Positions 42,608 through 50,211 of a DNA stretch of 64,000 bases are shown here, piece by piece. The translations under genes were made by a program, and so were the position numbers. The notes beneath the pieces are model-generated. The model worked only from the letters and a program-made list of their open reading frames with translations, made no database searches and was not told the origin of the DNA. Within the stretch, counting starts at the first letter, position 1. Every line of letters starts with the position of its first letter. The stretch is from CAZMXP01 sp964570285 (lineage in GTDB: Bacteria > Planctomycetota > PLA2): assembly GCA_964570285.1 (NCBI GenBank), contig CAZMXP010000009.1, forward strand, positions 1-64,000, read 5' to 3'.

Positions 42608-43135
42608 CTACTTGATCCGGCGCAGGATGTCCCAGCCGTGCGGGCAGAGCTTCTCGTCGTACTCGGCGAGGCCGACCTCGCCGACCTTGAGGGCGAACGC
42701 GACGTCGCCGACGCGGGTGTAGAGGTCCTTGCGCGGCAGTTCGGCGACGCCGTCGGGCCGGAGGCGGTGCTCGACGCCGAAGTTGCAGAAGATGTAGGGC
42801 CCGTTGCCCGCCTCCGCCCCAGCGACACGGTCGTCGCTGAACTCGTCCCTCAGCCGGGTGAAGTCGGCGCCGCCGCGGATGCGCTCGAGGAGGCTCTTGG
42901 CGAGGCGCTCCGCCTCCTCGCGCGGGCGCAGCGACTTGAGCCCCCGCACGTTCCCGCTGAACGAGATCGCGATGCGCTCGACGAGAATGCGCGCCGCCTG
43001 CCCCGCCGGGACCTCCTGCCGCGCCTTCGGGGCCTCCCGCGGGCGCTCGGGCGCGAGCCTCGAGGAGGGCGCCTCCTCCTCGCCGGCGCAGGCGCCGAGC
43101 AGCAGGAGGAGCGCCGCGGGCCGGATTCCCCTCAT
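42608..43135 (-). CDS. Rotamase-type lipoprotein (parvulin-like peptidyl-prolyl isomerase)
   Basis: 175 residues. Signal peptide with lipobox (MRGIRPAALLLLLGACAGE), a charged linker and one parvulin-like domain (about 45-175: ARILVERIAISFSG ... REEAERLAKSLLERIRGGADFTRLRDEFSDDRVAGAEAGN ... AELPRKDLYTRVGDVAFALKVGEVGLAEY ... GWDILRRI). Such domains assist folding of exported proteins, though many act as chaperones only. The ATG overlaps the stop of the large FG-GAP gene (ATGA), which itself ends in a similar domain. The 145-bp gap on its 3' side holds only weak GC hairpins. Confidence 0.8.
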   Translation of the reverse strand: MRGIRPAALLLLLGACAGEEEAPSSRLAPERPREAPKARQEVPAGQAARILVERIAISFSGNVRGLKSLRPREEAERLAKSLLERIRGGADFTRLRDEFSDDRVAGAEAGNGPYIFCNFGVEHRLRPDGVAELPRKDLYTRVGDVAFALKVGEVGLAEYDEKLCPHGWDILRRIK

Positions 43136-46100
43136 CCGATCCTCTGGGCGACGCGCCAGCCCTCCGGCGAATCGGCGGGGTCGAATTCGCAAACGCCCGC
43201 CTCGCCCGGGTCGAGCGCGAACAGCAGGCGCGCGAGGGCGACGGGGAGATCCTCGTAGCGGTGGTCGCCGGGCGCCGGCGTGCGCCCCGGTTCCGCCACG
43301 GCGAGCCACGCGGGCGGCTTGCTCCCGGCGACGTGGTGTTCGGCCGCGAGTTCGTCGAAGCTCTCGCCCTCCCGCAGGCGCTTCGCGATCTCCTCGGCGA
43401 GCTCGCGTGTGGCGCCCTCCCCGAGCAGCATCTGCCGCGCGACGACGCGCACCGGCGCCGCCCGCCTCCTCGGTTCCCCGGCGTTGCGGAACCAGAGCAC
43501 CCGCCCCTCGGTGCATTGGCTGACGCCTTCGGTCCCCACCGTCTCGCCGTTGTTGTCCACGACGAGGAAGAGGTCGCCCTCGCCGACGGCGATCCCCTCG
43601 ACCAGCCCGAACACCGGCCGCTTCGGGCTGCGCAGCCCGAGCAGGTCGTCGGTCAGGCGCGCGAACGAGGCCTGCCTCGTCTCCTTGCGGAAGCGGTCCC
43701 CCTCGAACTCGAGTTCGAGGATCCCGCGCGCGAGGCGGGAGACGACGAAGAGGCGTTCGCCGAGGCAGCAGGCGCCGGTCTGGTCGACGAGATACTGCGG
43801 CAGCACGAAGGGCTCCCCCCTCGGCACGAGCGCGAAGGGGTCCTCCCGCAGGCCGAAGCAGCTCACCGGCGGCTGCCCGCCGCTCGTCCCGAGGCGCTCG
43901 CGGAAGAGGTAGAGCAGCGGCGTGCCGTCCTTGCACCGCCGCAGCGCGGCGGCCTCGATGCCGTCGTTGTCCGTCAGGCCCACCGGTGTCGGCACGCGCG
44001 CGAGCACCTGCCCGAAGAGCGTGCTGCGCACGATGCTGTTGTCGGCCTCGCACGCGAGGAAGAGGTTGCCGCTCCACGCATCGTAGGCCACCTCCTCGAG
44101 GTCGAGCCTCTCGCCGGCGAGCCCGCGCAGCGGGATCGGCGGGCCGACGAGCAGGCGGCGGGCGCGCCGGTCCAGCGTGAGCCGGAAGAGGTCGGAGCGC
44201 TTGTCGGAGACGAGCACGAGCTGCGTATGGTTCTCGTCGCCGCCGAGCAGCGCGAGGCCGCTCGGATCGGGGATGTCGCGGGGGATCCGGTACTCGGCGA
44301 CGAACTCGTAGGGGTCGCTCAGCCCTTCGAGCCTGAAGGCGATCCCCTCGCGGGAGGGCACCGGGTCGGCACGGCCCGGGGAGGGGCGTCTCGGGGGGGT
44401 CCGGGGGGCGCGGTTCAGCAGCAGCGTGACGCTGTCGTCGAGCCGGTTCGAGCAGAGCAGGTCCGCGCGCCCGTCCCGGTCGAAGTCGCAGACCGAGAGT
44501 CGCGCGACGCCGCGCCCGGTCGCGTGGCGCCTCTCCCCCGAGAGCCCCCCCTTTCCGTCGCCGTAGAGCAGGACGACCTCGCCGGTGAGCGCGCACGCCA
44601 TCGCCGCGTCCGCGTTGCCGTCGCCGTCGAAGTCGGCGCTGACGACGGCGCGCACGCCGGAGCCGACGCGGAGCAGGTGGGCGCCGACGAAACCGGTGCC
44701 GGTGTTGCGGAGGACGGCGAGATCCTCGCGGATGTCGGCCAGCGGATGGTCGTTCGCGACGAGCAGGTCGTCGCGCCCGTCGTTGTCCAGGTCGGCGAAC
44801 GCGACGTCCACCGGGCGCGGCAGCCTGTCGACCGCCACCACCGGCTGGAACGAGAGGTTGGGCTCGCCGTGGAAGAGCAGCACGCGCGTGCCGTCGGCGA
44901 CGGCGATGTCGAAGAGCCCGTCGGCGTCGTAGTCCCCGATGTCGAGGCCGTAGCCGCGCCGGCCCTCGCGCTTGGGGTCGAGCGGCCACGCGGAGCCGAC
45001 GGTGCGCACGCCGCCGCACCCGTTGTTGAACTTGAGGTCGAGGCGCGGCGCGCCGCCCCAGCCGGTCGCGACCAGATCGGCGAGCCCGTCGCGGTCGAGG
45101 TCGCAGGCGGCGAGATCCCAGAGGAACCCGGGCGCGCCGAAGATGCGCCGCACCCTCGGCTCGCGCTTGGCCGGGAAATCGACGAGGAAGTAGAGGTCGG
45201 AGGGGTCGCCGCTGGCGGAGCATACCCCCTCGCGCCTGCCGTCGCGATCGCGGTCCTCGATGACGACGCCGCGGACTTGGCCGCGGCCCACGGGCACGCG
45301 CCGCGGCTCGCCCCCGGCCCCCCCCCAGTGCACCCAGAGCCCCCCCTCGCAGCCGACCGCGACATCGTTCTCGCCGTCGCCGTCGAGGTCGCCCGCCGCG
45401 ACCTCGTACGGGTCGCAGCCGGTCGCGAACGTGCGCGCGGAAAACCCCTCCATCGCGGTCGACGCGAGCCCCGCGGGATCGAAGCGGATCCCCTCGAGGT
45501 CGGGGTTGACCTCCCACTGGTGGACCTGCTCCCACTGCCCCGCATCCACCTGCTCGAACCTCTTCTTCTCGTCGTTCTCGACGAGCAGCCTCAGCGTCGT
45601 GCCGATCGTGTGCGGGAGGCGCACGCCCCCCACCTCGCGCCAGTCGTCGAACGCGACCCGCGTGAACGCGTCGCCCGGTGCCTCCTCGTACTGCACCTGC
45701 CGCAGGAGATGGGTCTTCTCGTCGAGCAGCCAGAGGGCGCGCACGCCGTACTCGTCGAAGGGCCCGACGAGCACCTCGAATCCCTTCGCGAAGGCGACCT
45801 TCAACGCCGGCCGCAGCGACGGGTTCGACAGGTAGGGGGCGAGGGGGAAGGGGTCGGCGATCCCCTGGAACATGTACCAGGCGGCCCGCGTCGTCGTCTG
45901 GGCGGGCCGGTAGCGTTCGATGTGGGTCGTCGAGATGAACGCGCCGGCGGGGCCGAGCGACTCGCGCTTGGCGCCCTCGTGGCGCGCCGCGGGCCTCGTC
46001 CGGAGCCATCGGCCCGGCCGCGCCCAGACCGAGACGACGCCGGGCTCCCGGCCGCCCGAGACCGTCAGCGTGGACTTCGCGCGCAGCGTCCGGATCGCGC

Positions 46101-46224
46101 CGCCGGCCCCCGTCGCCCGGCCGTGGTCCGCCAGGATGTCGTCGACGGTGCGCTGCTGCGCCGCGGCCCCCCCCGCGAGGAGCGCGGAGAGCGCGAGAAC
46201 GAGGCCGGATCGTCGCAGGCGCAC
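43132..46224 (-). CDS. Large exported FG-GAP repeat protein with terminal rotamase-like domain
   Basis: 1030 residues with a signal peptide (LVLALSALLAGGAAA-Q). Residues about 25-260 resemble the LolA-like outer-membrane lipoprotein carrier or sorting fold (TVDDILADHGRATGAGGAIRTLRAKSTLTVSGG ... VRLPHTIGTTLRLLVEND). About 265-605 is a beta-propeller of FG-GAP/VCBS repeats with calcium-type loops (GDLDGDGENDVAVG, CDLDRDGLADLVAT, ADLDNDGRDDLLVAN, ADFDGDGNADAAMA, CDFDRDGRADLLCS). About 625-920 looks like an esterase-like phytase/SdiA-regulated-type second propeller. The last 100 residues (ARQMLLGEGATRELAEEIAKRLREGESFDELAAEHH) are parvulin-like. Four domain types in one chain; substrate unknown. 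The SDR gene ends 12 bp upstream. Confidence 0.75.
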   Translation of the reverse strand: MRLRRSGLVLALSALLAGGAAAQQRTVDDILADHGRATGAGGAIRTLRAKSTLTVSGGREPGVVSVWARPGRWLRTRPAARHEGAKRESLGPAGAFISTTHIERYRPAQTTTRAAWYMFQGIADPFPLAPYLSNPSLRPALKVAFAKGFEVLVGPFDEYGVRALWLLDEKTHLLRQVQYEEAPGDAFTRVAFDDWREVGGVRLPHTIGTTLRLLVENDEKKRFEQVDAGQWEQVHQWEVNPDLEGIRFDPAGLASTAMEGFSARTFATGCDPYEVAAGDLDGDGENDVAVGCEGGLWVHWGGAGGEPRRVPVGRGQVRGVVIEDRDRDGRREGVCSASGDPSDLYFLVDFPAKREPRVRRIFGAPGFLWDLAACDLDRDGLADLVATGWGGAPRLDLKFNNGCGGVRTVGSAWPLDPKREGRRGYGLDIGDYDADGLFDIAVADGTRVLLFHGEPNLSFQPVVAVDRLPRPVDVAFADLDNDGRDDLLVANDHPLADIREDLAVLRNTGTGFVGAHLLRVGSGVRAVVSADFDGDGNADAAMACALTGEVVLLYGDGKGGLSGERRHATGRGVARLSVCDFDRDGRADLLCSNRLDDSVTLLLNRAPRTPPRRPSPGRADPVPSREGIAFRLEGLSDPYEFVAEYRIPRDIPDPSGLALLGGDENHTQLVLVSDKRSDLFRLTLDRRARRLLVGPPIPLRGLAGERLDLEEVAYDAWSGNLFLACEADNSIVRSTLFGQVLARVPTPVGLTDNDGIEAAALRRCKDGTPLLYLFRERLGTSGGQPPVSCFGLREDPFALVPRGEPFVLPQYLVDQTGACCLGERLFVVSRLARGILELEFEGDRFRKETRQASFARLTDDLLGLRSPKRPVFGLVEGIAVGEGDLFLVVDNNGETVGTEGVSQCTEGRVLWFRNAGEPRRRAAPVRVVARQMLLGEGATRELAEEIAKRLREGESFDELAAEHHVAGSKPPAWLAVAEPGRTPAPGDHRYEDLPVALARLLFALDPGEAGVCEFDPADSPEGWRVAQRIG

Positions 46225-46236
46225 GGGCCCTCCAGT

Positions 46237-47082
46237 CTAGCCAACGTCGGCGGGACCGGGCACCTTGAACTGGCGGCGCAGCACCGCATCCAGCAGCGAG
46301 CGCGGGAGGAGCCGCATCGCGAGCACGGCCGCCTTCGCCATCCAGGTCACCGTGTAGCGCGCGCGCGGTCGCCGCGCGCGGCAGGCCGCGAGGATCACCC
46401 TCGCGACGTGTCGCGGCGTCGTCGCCTGCCGCATGAAGTCGGACTCGATCCGGTCGACGTGGCGGAAGAAGGGCCGGTAGGGCGTCTCCTCCTCGAGGCG
46501 CGGGAGCGCCTTGCCCTTCGAGACGTCGAAGAACTCCGTGAGGACCGGCCCCGGCTCGATCAGCGCGACGCGCACCCCCCACGGCGCGACCTCGAGGCGC
46601 AGCGCGTCCGAGAGCCCCTCGAGCGCGTGCTTGCTCGCGCAGTACCAGCCGAAGAGCGGGTAGCCGAGCCGACCGGCCACGGAGGAGACGTTCACGATCC
46701 GGCCCCAGCGGCGCGCGCGCATCATCGGCAGCACCTCGCGGACGAGCGCGACCGCGGCGAAGAGGTTCACCTCGAACTGGCGGCGCGCGTCGGCGTCGGT
46801 GACGAGTTCGACGGGGCCGGGCTCGCCGTACCCGGCGTTGTTCACGAGGATGTCGCATCGCCCTCCGCACGCCTCCGCGATGCGCCGGCGCACGTCCGGG
46901 TCGGTGATGTCGCCCGCCACCGTGCGGGCGTCGATGCCGTGCGCCGCCTCGGCGAGGCGGTCGGCCCGGCGCCCCGTCAACACGAGGCGCGCCCCCGCGG
47001 CGGCGAGGGCGCTGGCCGTCTCCCGCCCGATGCCCGCGGTCGCCCCGGTGACGATCGCGGTGCGGCCGCTCAGATCTTCCAT
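46237..47082 (-). CDS. Short-chain dehydrogenase/reductase
   Basis: 281 residues: VTGATAGIGRETASAL, NNAGYGEPG, NVSSVAGRLGYPLFGWYCASKHALEG (Ser, Tyr, Lys triad), then a C-terminal segment with basic and hydrophobic residues (VTWMAKAAVLAMRLLPRSLLDAVLRRQF) common in membrane-associated SDRs. NAD(P)-dependent oxidoreductase of unknown substrate. TACAAT lies ten bases before the ATG without a ribosome site. Unrelated in detail to the SDR at 25720. Confidence 0.87.
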   Translation of the reverse strand: MEDLSGRTAIVTGATAGIGRETASALAAAGARLVLTGRRADRLAEAAHGIDARTVAGDITDPDVRRRIAEACGGRCDILVNNAGYGEPGPVELVTDADARRQFEVNLFAAVALVREVLPMMRARRWGRIVNVSSVAGRLGYPLFGWYCASKHALEGLSDALRLEVAPWGVRVALIEPGPVLTEFFDVSKGKALPRLEEETPYRPFFRHVDRIESDFMRQATTPRHVARVILAACRARRPRARYTVTWMAKAAVLAMRLLPRSLLDAVLRRQFKVPGPADVG

Positions 47083-47092
47083 AGGGAGGGCG

Positions 47093-47098
47093 ATTGTA
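47093..47098 (-). promoter_or_regulatory. -10-like box (TACAAT) ten bases before the SDR start
   Basis: Minus-strand TACAAT, ten bases, then the ATG at 47082. It belongs to the group of -10-like boxes found immediately before starts of first or single genes in this window. Confidence 0.4.
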
Positions 47099-47150
47099 GG
47101 GCCTGCGTTGAAAACGCGGCGTCGGGGCGCTACCCTGCGTTCAAGGAATC

Positions 47151-47170
47151 AAGGGCGCAAGCGCGCCCTT
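47151..47170 (+). terminator. Terminator-like hairpin upstream of the repeat lipoprotein
   Basis: AAGGGCGC-AAGC-GCGCCCTT, a perfect 8-bp stem with tetraloop, followed by GTTTTCGTTTT. It has the form of an intrinsic terminator on the plus strand, yet no plus-strand gene precedes it; it lies in the leader of the gene at 47206. It could be an attenuator, a small RNA end, or read as a stop for transcripts arriving from upstream. Confidence 0.45.
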
Positions 47171-47205
47171 GTTTTCGTTTTCGCGCGACCATGCACGGCA
47201 CATCG

Positions 47206-49137
47206 ATGCGGCACAGGCTCCTCGCACCCCTGCTCGCGCTCCTCGCGGCGTGCGGAGGCGGGGGGGGCTCGGGGGGCGGCGGGCCGCCCCCCCCCCCCCC
47301 CCCCCCCGCCCCCGGGGGCCCCCCCCCCCCCCCCCCCCGGGGGGGGGGGGGGGCCCCCCCCCCCCCGCCCCCCCCGTTCAGCGTCACCAAGTCCACCGGC
47401 CTCGCCGTGGCGGGCGGCTTCGCCAACGCCGCGGCGCTCGGGACCGTCGCGCTCTTCACCGTCTCGGAGGCGGAGTCGGGCGCCGACCTCAACGGCGACG
47501 GCGACACCCTCGACGCGGTCGTGCACCGCCTCGACGTGCTGACGGACGCGATCACGAACCTCGGCTTCGCGGCGCTCGGGCCGATCCTCGCCTCGGACAC
47601 GCAGTTCGCGTTCCTCGTTCCCGAGTCGGGGCAGGGGGCGACCAATTTCAACGGCGACGCCGACGCGTCGGACGCGGTCTGGTTCGTCTACTCGCCCGGC
47701 CTGCCGACCGCCGCGGACAACCCGTTCAACTCGCAGGTCGCGACGCCGGCCGGGGGACTCCCCGGCGCCGCGGCCGCGGGCGGCTTCGTCTTCCTCTGGT
47801 CGGAGGCGGCCGCGGGGTTCGACTTCACCGGGGACGGGGACCTGAGCGACAACCTCGTCGCGGCGTTCATCGGCGCGACGCGGTTCGTCTCGCCGTTCCC
47901 GCTCTTCGCGCACGCCGCGGGGCGGCCGCTCGTCGCGCGCGGCGCGATGGTGGCGCTCGCGATCAGCGAGGCGGCCGCGGGCGCCGACCGCAACGGCGAC
48001 GGCGACGCGATCGACCAGGTCCTCGTCGCCGTGCGGTTCAGCGCCTCCACCGCCCTCCCGCTCGCCGTCGGCGGCGGCGGCTTCGCCCGGGCGGTGGCGA
48101 ACCTGCCGTACGCCCTGACCGACGGCGCCGTGGTCTACCTGATCGACGAGGCGAGCGACGGCGGGTTCGACCGCAACGGCGACGGCGATGCGGCCGACGC
48201 GGTGCTCGCGGTCTTCGACGTCGCGACGGCGTCCGGCGAGACGCTGCCGATGAACGGCGCGCTCGGCGCGCTCGGCGTCGCGTGCAGCGCCGCCGTCGGC
48301 ATCGGCACGAGCGCGGATCGCGCGGTGGTCGGGATCGACGAGAGGGCGCAGGGACAGAGCGACCTCAACGGGGACATGGACTTCTTCGACGCGGTGGCGG
48401 GCTGGGTCGACACGGCGGGCGCGCGCGGGACGGTCCACTTCTTCCCGTTCACCCTCGCCTCCCGCACGCCGGCGATCGCCGGCCACCGCGGCGTGCTGCC
48501 CGTGAACGAGCGCAGCATGGGCATCCTCTTCGGGGTCGACCTCAACGGCGACGGCGACGACACCGACGACGTCGCCTTCCTGCTCGACGCGGAGTCGGCG
48601 CCGGGCTCGCTGCTGAACCTCGGCCTCGCGCTGGGCACGCTGTCGCTGTCCGGGTCGGACGCCGTGCTCGGCATCCCCGAGGGCGCCCAGGGGGGCATCG
48701 ACCGGAACGGCGACGGCGACGCGGGCGACACCGTGCTCGCGCACCTCGACCTCGGCGACACGCCCCCGACGCTGCGCGCGACCGGCCTCGTCGCCCTCGC
48801 GACGGCGCACTTCCGCCTCTCCGCGGCGGAGTTCCGCCTCGCGGCGCTCGCCGCCGAGGGACAGTCGCCCACCTTCGACCGGCTCAACGGCGACGGCGAC
48901 AGGACCGACCACGCGCTGGTCCTGCTCCACCACAACCCGGCGCTCTCCCCCCCCGCGCTGCTGCCCCCGACGCCGCTCGTCGCGGGCACCGCCAGCGCGT
49001 TCGTCGCGCCGCCGCTGGGCGCGGGCCCCCGGGTCTGGCTTTTCGCGACCTCGGAAGCCATGGCGGGCGCGGACCTCAACGGCGACGGCGACTTCACCGA
49101 CACCGTGCTCTCCTACGTGCGGCTCAGCACGCCCTGA
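47206..49137 (+). CDS. Lipoprotein with ten NGDGD-type repeats and homopolymer-encoded linker
   Basis: 643 residues. Signal peptide MRHRLLAPLLALLAACGGG with lipobox LAAC (an in-frame ATG at 47191 is the alternative start). A Gly/Pro linker of about 45 residues is encoded by pure C and G tracts. Then ten repeats of about 55-60 residues each carry a calcium-loop-like motif: DLNGDGDTLDAVVHRLD, NFNGDADASDAVWF, DFTGDGDLSDNLV, DRNGDGDAIDQVL, DRNGDGDAADAVLAVFD, DLNGDMDFFDAV, DLNGDGDDTDDVAFLLD, DRNGDGDAGDTVLAHLD, LNGDGDRTDHALV and DLNGDGDFTDTVL. This suggests a surface-exposed, calcium-stabilised beta-propeller. Function unknown. Confidence 0.75.
   Translation: MRHRLLAPLLALLAACGGGGGSGGGGPPPPPPPPAPGGPPPPPPRGGGGAPPPPPPPFSVTKSTGLAVAGGFANAAALGTVALFTVSEAESGADLNGDGDTLDAVVHRLDVLTDAITNLGFAALGPILASDTQFAFLVPESGQGATNFNGDADASDAVWFVYSPGLPTAADNPFNSQVATPAGGLPGAAAAGGFVFLWSEAAAGFDFTGDGDLSDNLVAAFIGATRFVSPFPLFAHAAGRPLVARGAMVALAISEAAAGADRNGDGDAIDQVLVAVRFSASTALPLAVGGGGFARAVANLPYALTDGAVVYLIDEASDGGFDRNGDGDAADAVLAVFDVATASGETLPMNGALGALGVACSAAVGIGTSADRAVVGIDERAQGQSDLNGDMDFFDAVAGWVDTAGARGTVHFFPFTLASRTPAIAGHRGVLPVNERSMGILFGVDLNGDGDDTDDVAFLLDAESAPGSLLNLGLALGTLSLSGSDAVLGIPEGAQGGIDRNGDGDAGDTVLAHLDLGDTPPTLRATGLVALATAHFRLSAAEFRLAALAAEGQSPTFDRLNGDGDRTDHALVLLHHNPALSPPALLPPTPLVAGTASAFVAPPLGAGPRVWLFATSEAMAGADLNGDGDFTDTVLSYVRLSTP
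47287..47375 (+). repeat. Run of C and G homopolymer tracts inside a lipoprotein gene
   Basis: Consecutive tracts read C21 (47287-47307), C5, G5, C20 (47319-47338), G15 (47339-47353), C13 (47354-47366) and C8 (47368-47375), almost without other bases. They encode the Pro/Gly linker just after the lipobox. A change of one base in any tract shifts the frame of the remaining 590 residues. The G15 can pair with either flanking C tract. Confidence 0.9.
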
Positions 49138-50170
49138 CGAACGCGCTCTCGAGCAGGGCGATCTCCCGGGCCGCCCAGCGCGGCGAACAGGCGGCGGGAA
49201 GCGCGCGCAGCAGCAGCCCGGCGATGCTGCCCGGGGAGTGCCACGCGGGCCGGCCGAGCCGGCGGGCGCACCGGCGGAAGTGGCGCGACGTGAAGTGCAG
49301 CATCAGCAGCGCGCTCGCGCGGGCGAGGCTGAAGCGGCCGAGCCGCATGCCGTCGAGCATGCGGCGGTAGGAGGGGGCGCGCGACAGGGCGAGGTCGAGC
49401 AGGCGCCCGCGCACCGCCCGCACCGTGGCCGCGTCGGGCGTGCCGCGCAGGCGCGGGTCGTAGGCGACGCCGCGGCGCAGGTCCTTCTCGATGTCGCGCA
49501 TGATGTTGGCGAGCTGGACCATCTCGCCCACCCTCATCGCGTCCTCCCTGAGGTCCGCGGTCATGCCGTCCCCGCGCAGCAGGCGGATCGTGAACGCCAC
49601 CGGCTGCCCGAGCACGTTGCGGCAGTAGCGCAGCAGTTGCGTCTCGTCGGCGAGCACGCCGCCCTGCTCCGCGAACCGGCGGGACGACCAGCACATCCCC
49701 TCCGCCATCGCGCCGACGAGGTCGCGGATCGCCGCGCGCTCCTCGCCCCCGAGCGCGAGATAGAGGCGATCGACGAGGCCGAGCTTCTCGACGAGCAGCA
49801 GGTGGCCGTCGTCGCGACCGTCCTGCCGCCGCGGGGATTCGAGGGGGGGCGGGGGGGCCGGCGGCTCGGCGCCGAGGCGGGCGGCGAGGGTCTTGAGCGC
49901 CCTCTCCCGCCCGTCGAGGTCGGGGCAGAGGTCCTCGTAGGTGTCGAGGATGCGCGCGTAGAGGTAGGCGACGGCCGCGGCCCTCGCCTTCTCCGCCGGC
50001 AGCAGCAGGATGCACGCGCCGAAGGTCCGGGCGGCGTGCGGGAGCACGCTCCAGACGAACTCCTCGGGGTCGGCGATCCCCCGGAGGCGGGCGAGCGGCG
50101 GCCGGTCGCGGTCGGCGAGGGCGCCCGCGAGCAGCAGCCACGGGCGGCGGAACACGAACGGGAGCGCCAC
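49124..50170 (-). CDS. Squalene/phytoene synthase family protein
   Basis: 348 residues, all-helical isoprenoid synthase. First aspartate-rich motif in ARILDTYEDLCPDLD, second in MVQLANIMRDIEKDLRRG, both needed to bind the diphosphate-magnesium cluster. The family condenses two farnesyl or geranylgeranyl diphosphates head to head, toward hopanoids/sterols or carotenoids. No partner genes (shc, hpnC/E, crtI) are next to it, so the product is open. GTG start with TATCCT six bases before it and no ribosome site. Its 3' end overlaps the convergent repeat lipoprotein gene by 14 bp. Confidence 0.88.
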   Translation of the reverse strand: MALPFVFRRPWLLLAGALADRDRPPLARLRGIADPEEFVWSVLPHAARTFGACILLLPAEKARAAAVAYLYARILDTYEDLCPDLDGRERALKTLAARLGAEPPAPPPPLESPRRQDGRDDGHLLLVEKLGLVDRLYLALGGEERAAIRDLVGAMAEGMCWSSRRFAEQGGVLADETQLLRYCRNVLGQPVAFTIRLLRGDGMTADLREDAMRVGEMVQLANIMRDIEKDLRRGVAYDPRLRGTPDAATVRAVRGRLLDLALSRAPSYRRMLDGMRLGRFSLARASALLMLHFTSRHFRRCARRLGRPAWHSPGSIAGLLLRALPAACSPRWAAREIALLESAFVRAC

Positions 50171-50197
50171 GAAGAGAGGATACCCCCCCGGGAGCGG

Positions 50198-50203
50198 TAG
50201 AAT
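50198..50203 (+). promoter_or_regulatory. -10-like box (TAGAAT) eight bases before the selenoprotein start
   Basis: TAGAAT, eight bases, ATG at 50212, no ribosome site: same geometry as at 26542 and 29023. The message would begin at or beside the start codon. Confidence 0.5.
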
Positions 50204-50211
50204 CCCCCGCC

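Noticed and set aside
42608..46870. A single 1420-residue minus-strand protein including the rotamase lipoprotein
   Set aside because: Only the part from the ATG at 43135 is coding; the remainder is the out-of-frame copy of the FG-GAP and SDR genes.
47169..49370. 733-codon plus-strand frame overlapping the repeat lipoprotein
   Set aside because: Arg/Pro-rich composition with no domain; the NGDGD repeats and lipobox are in the other frame.
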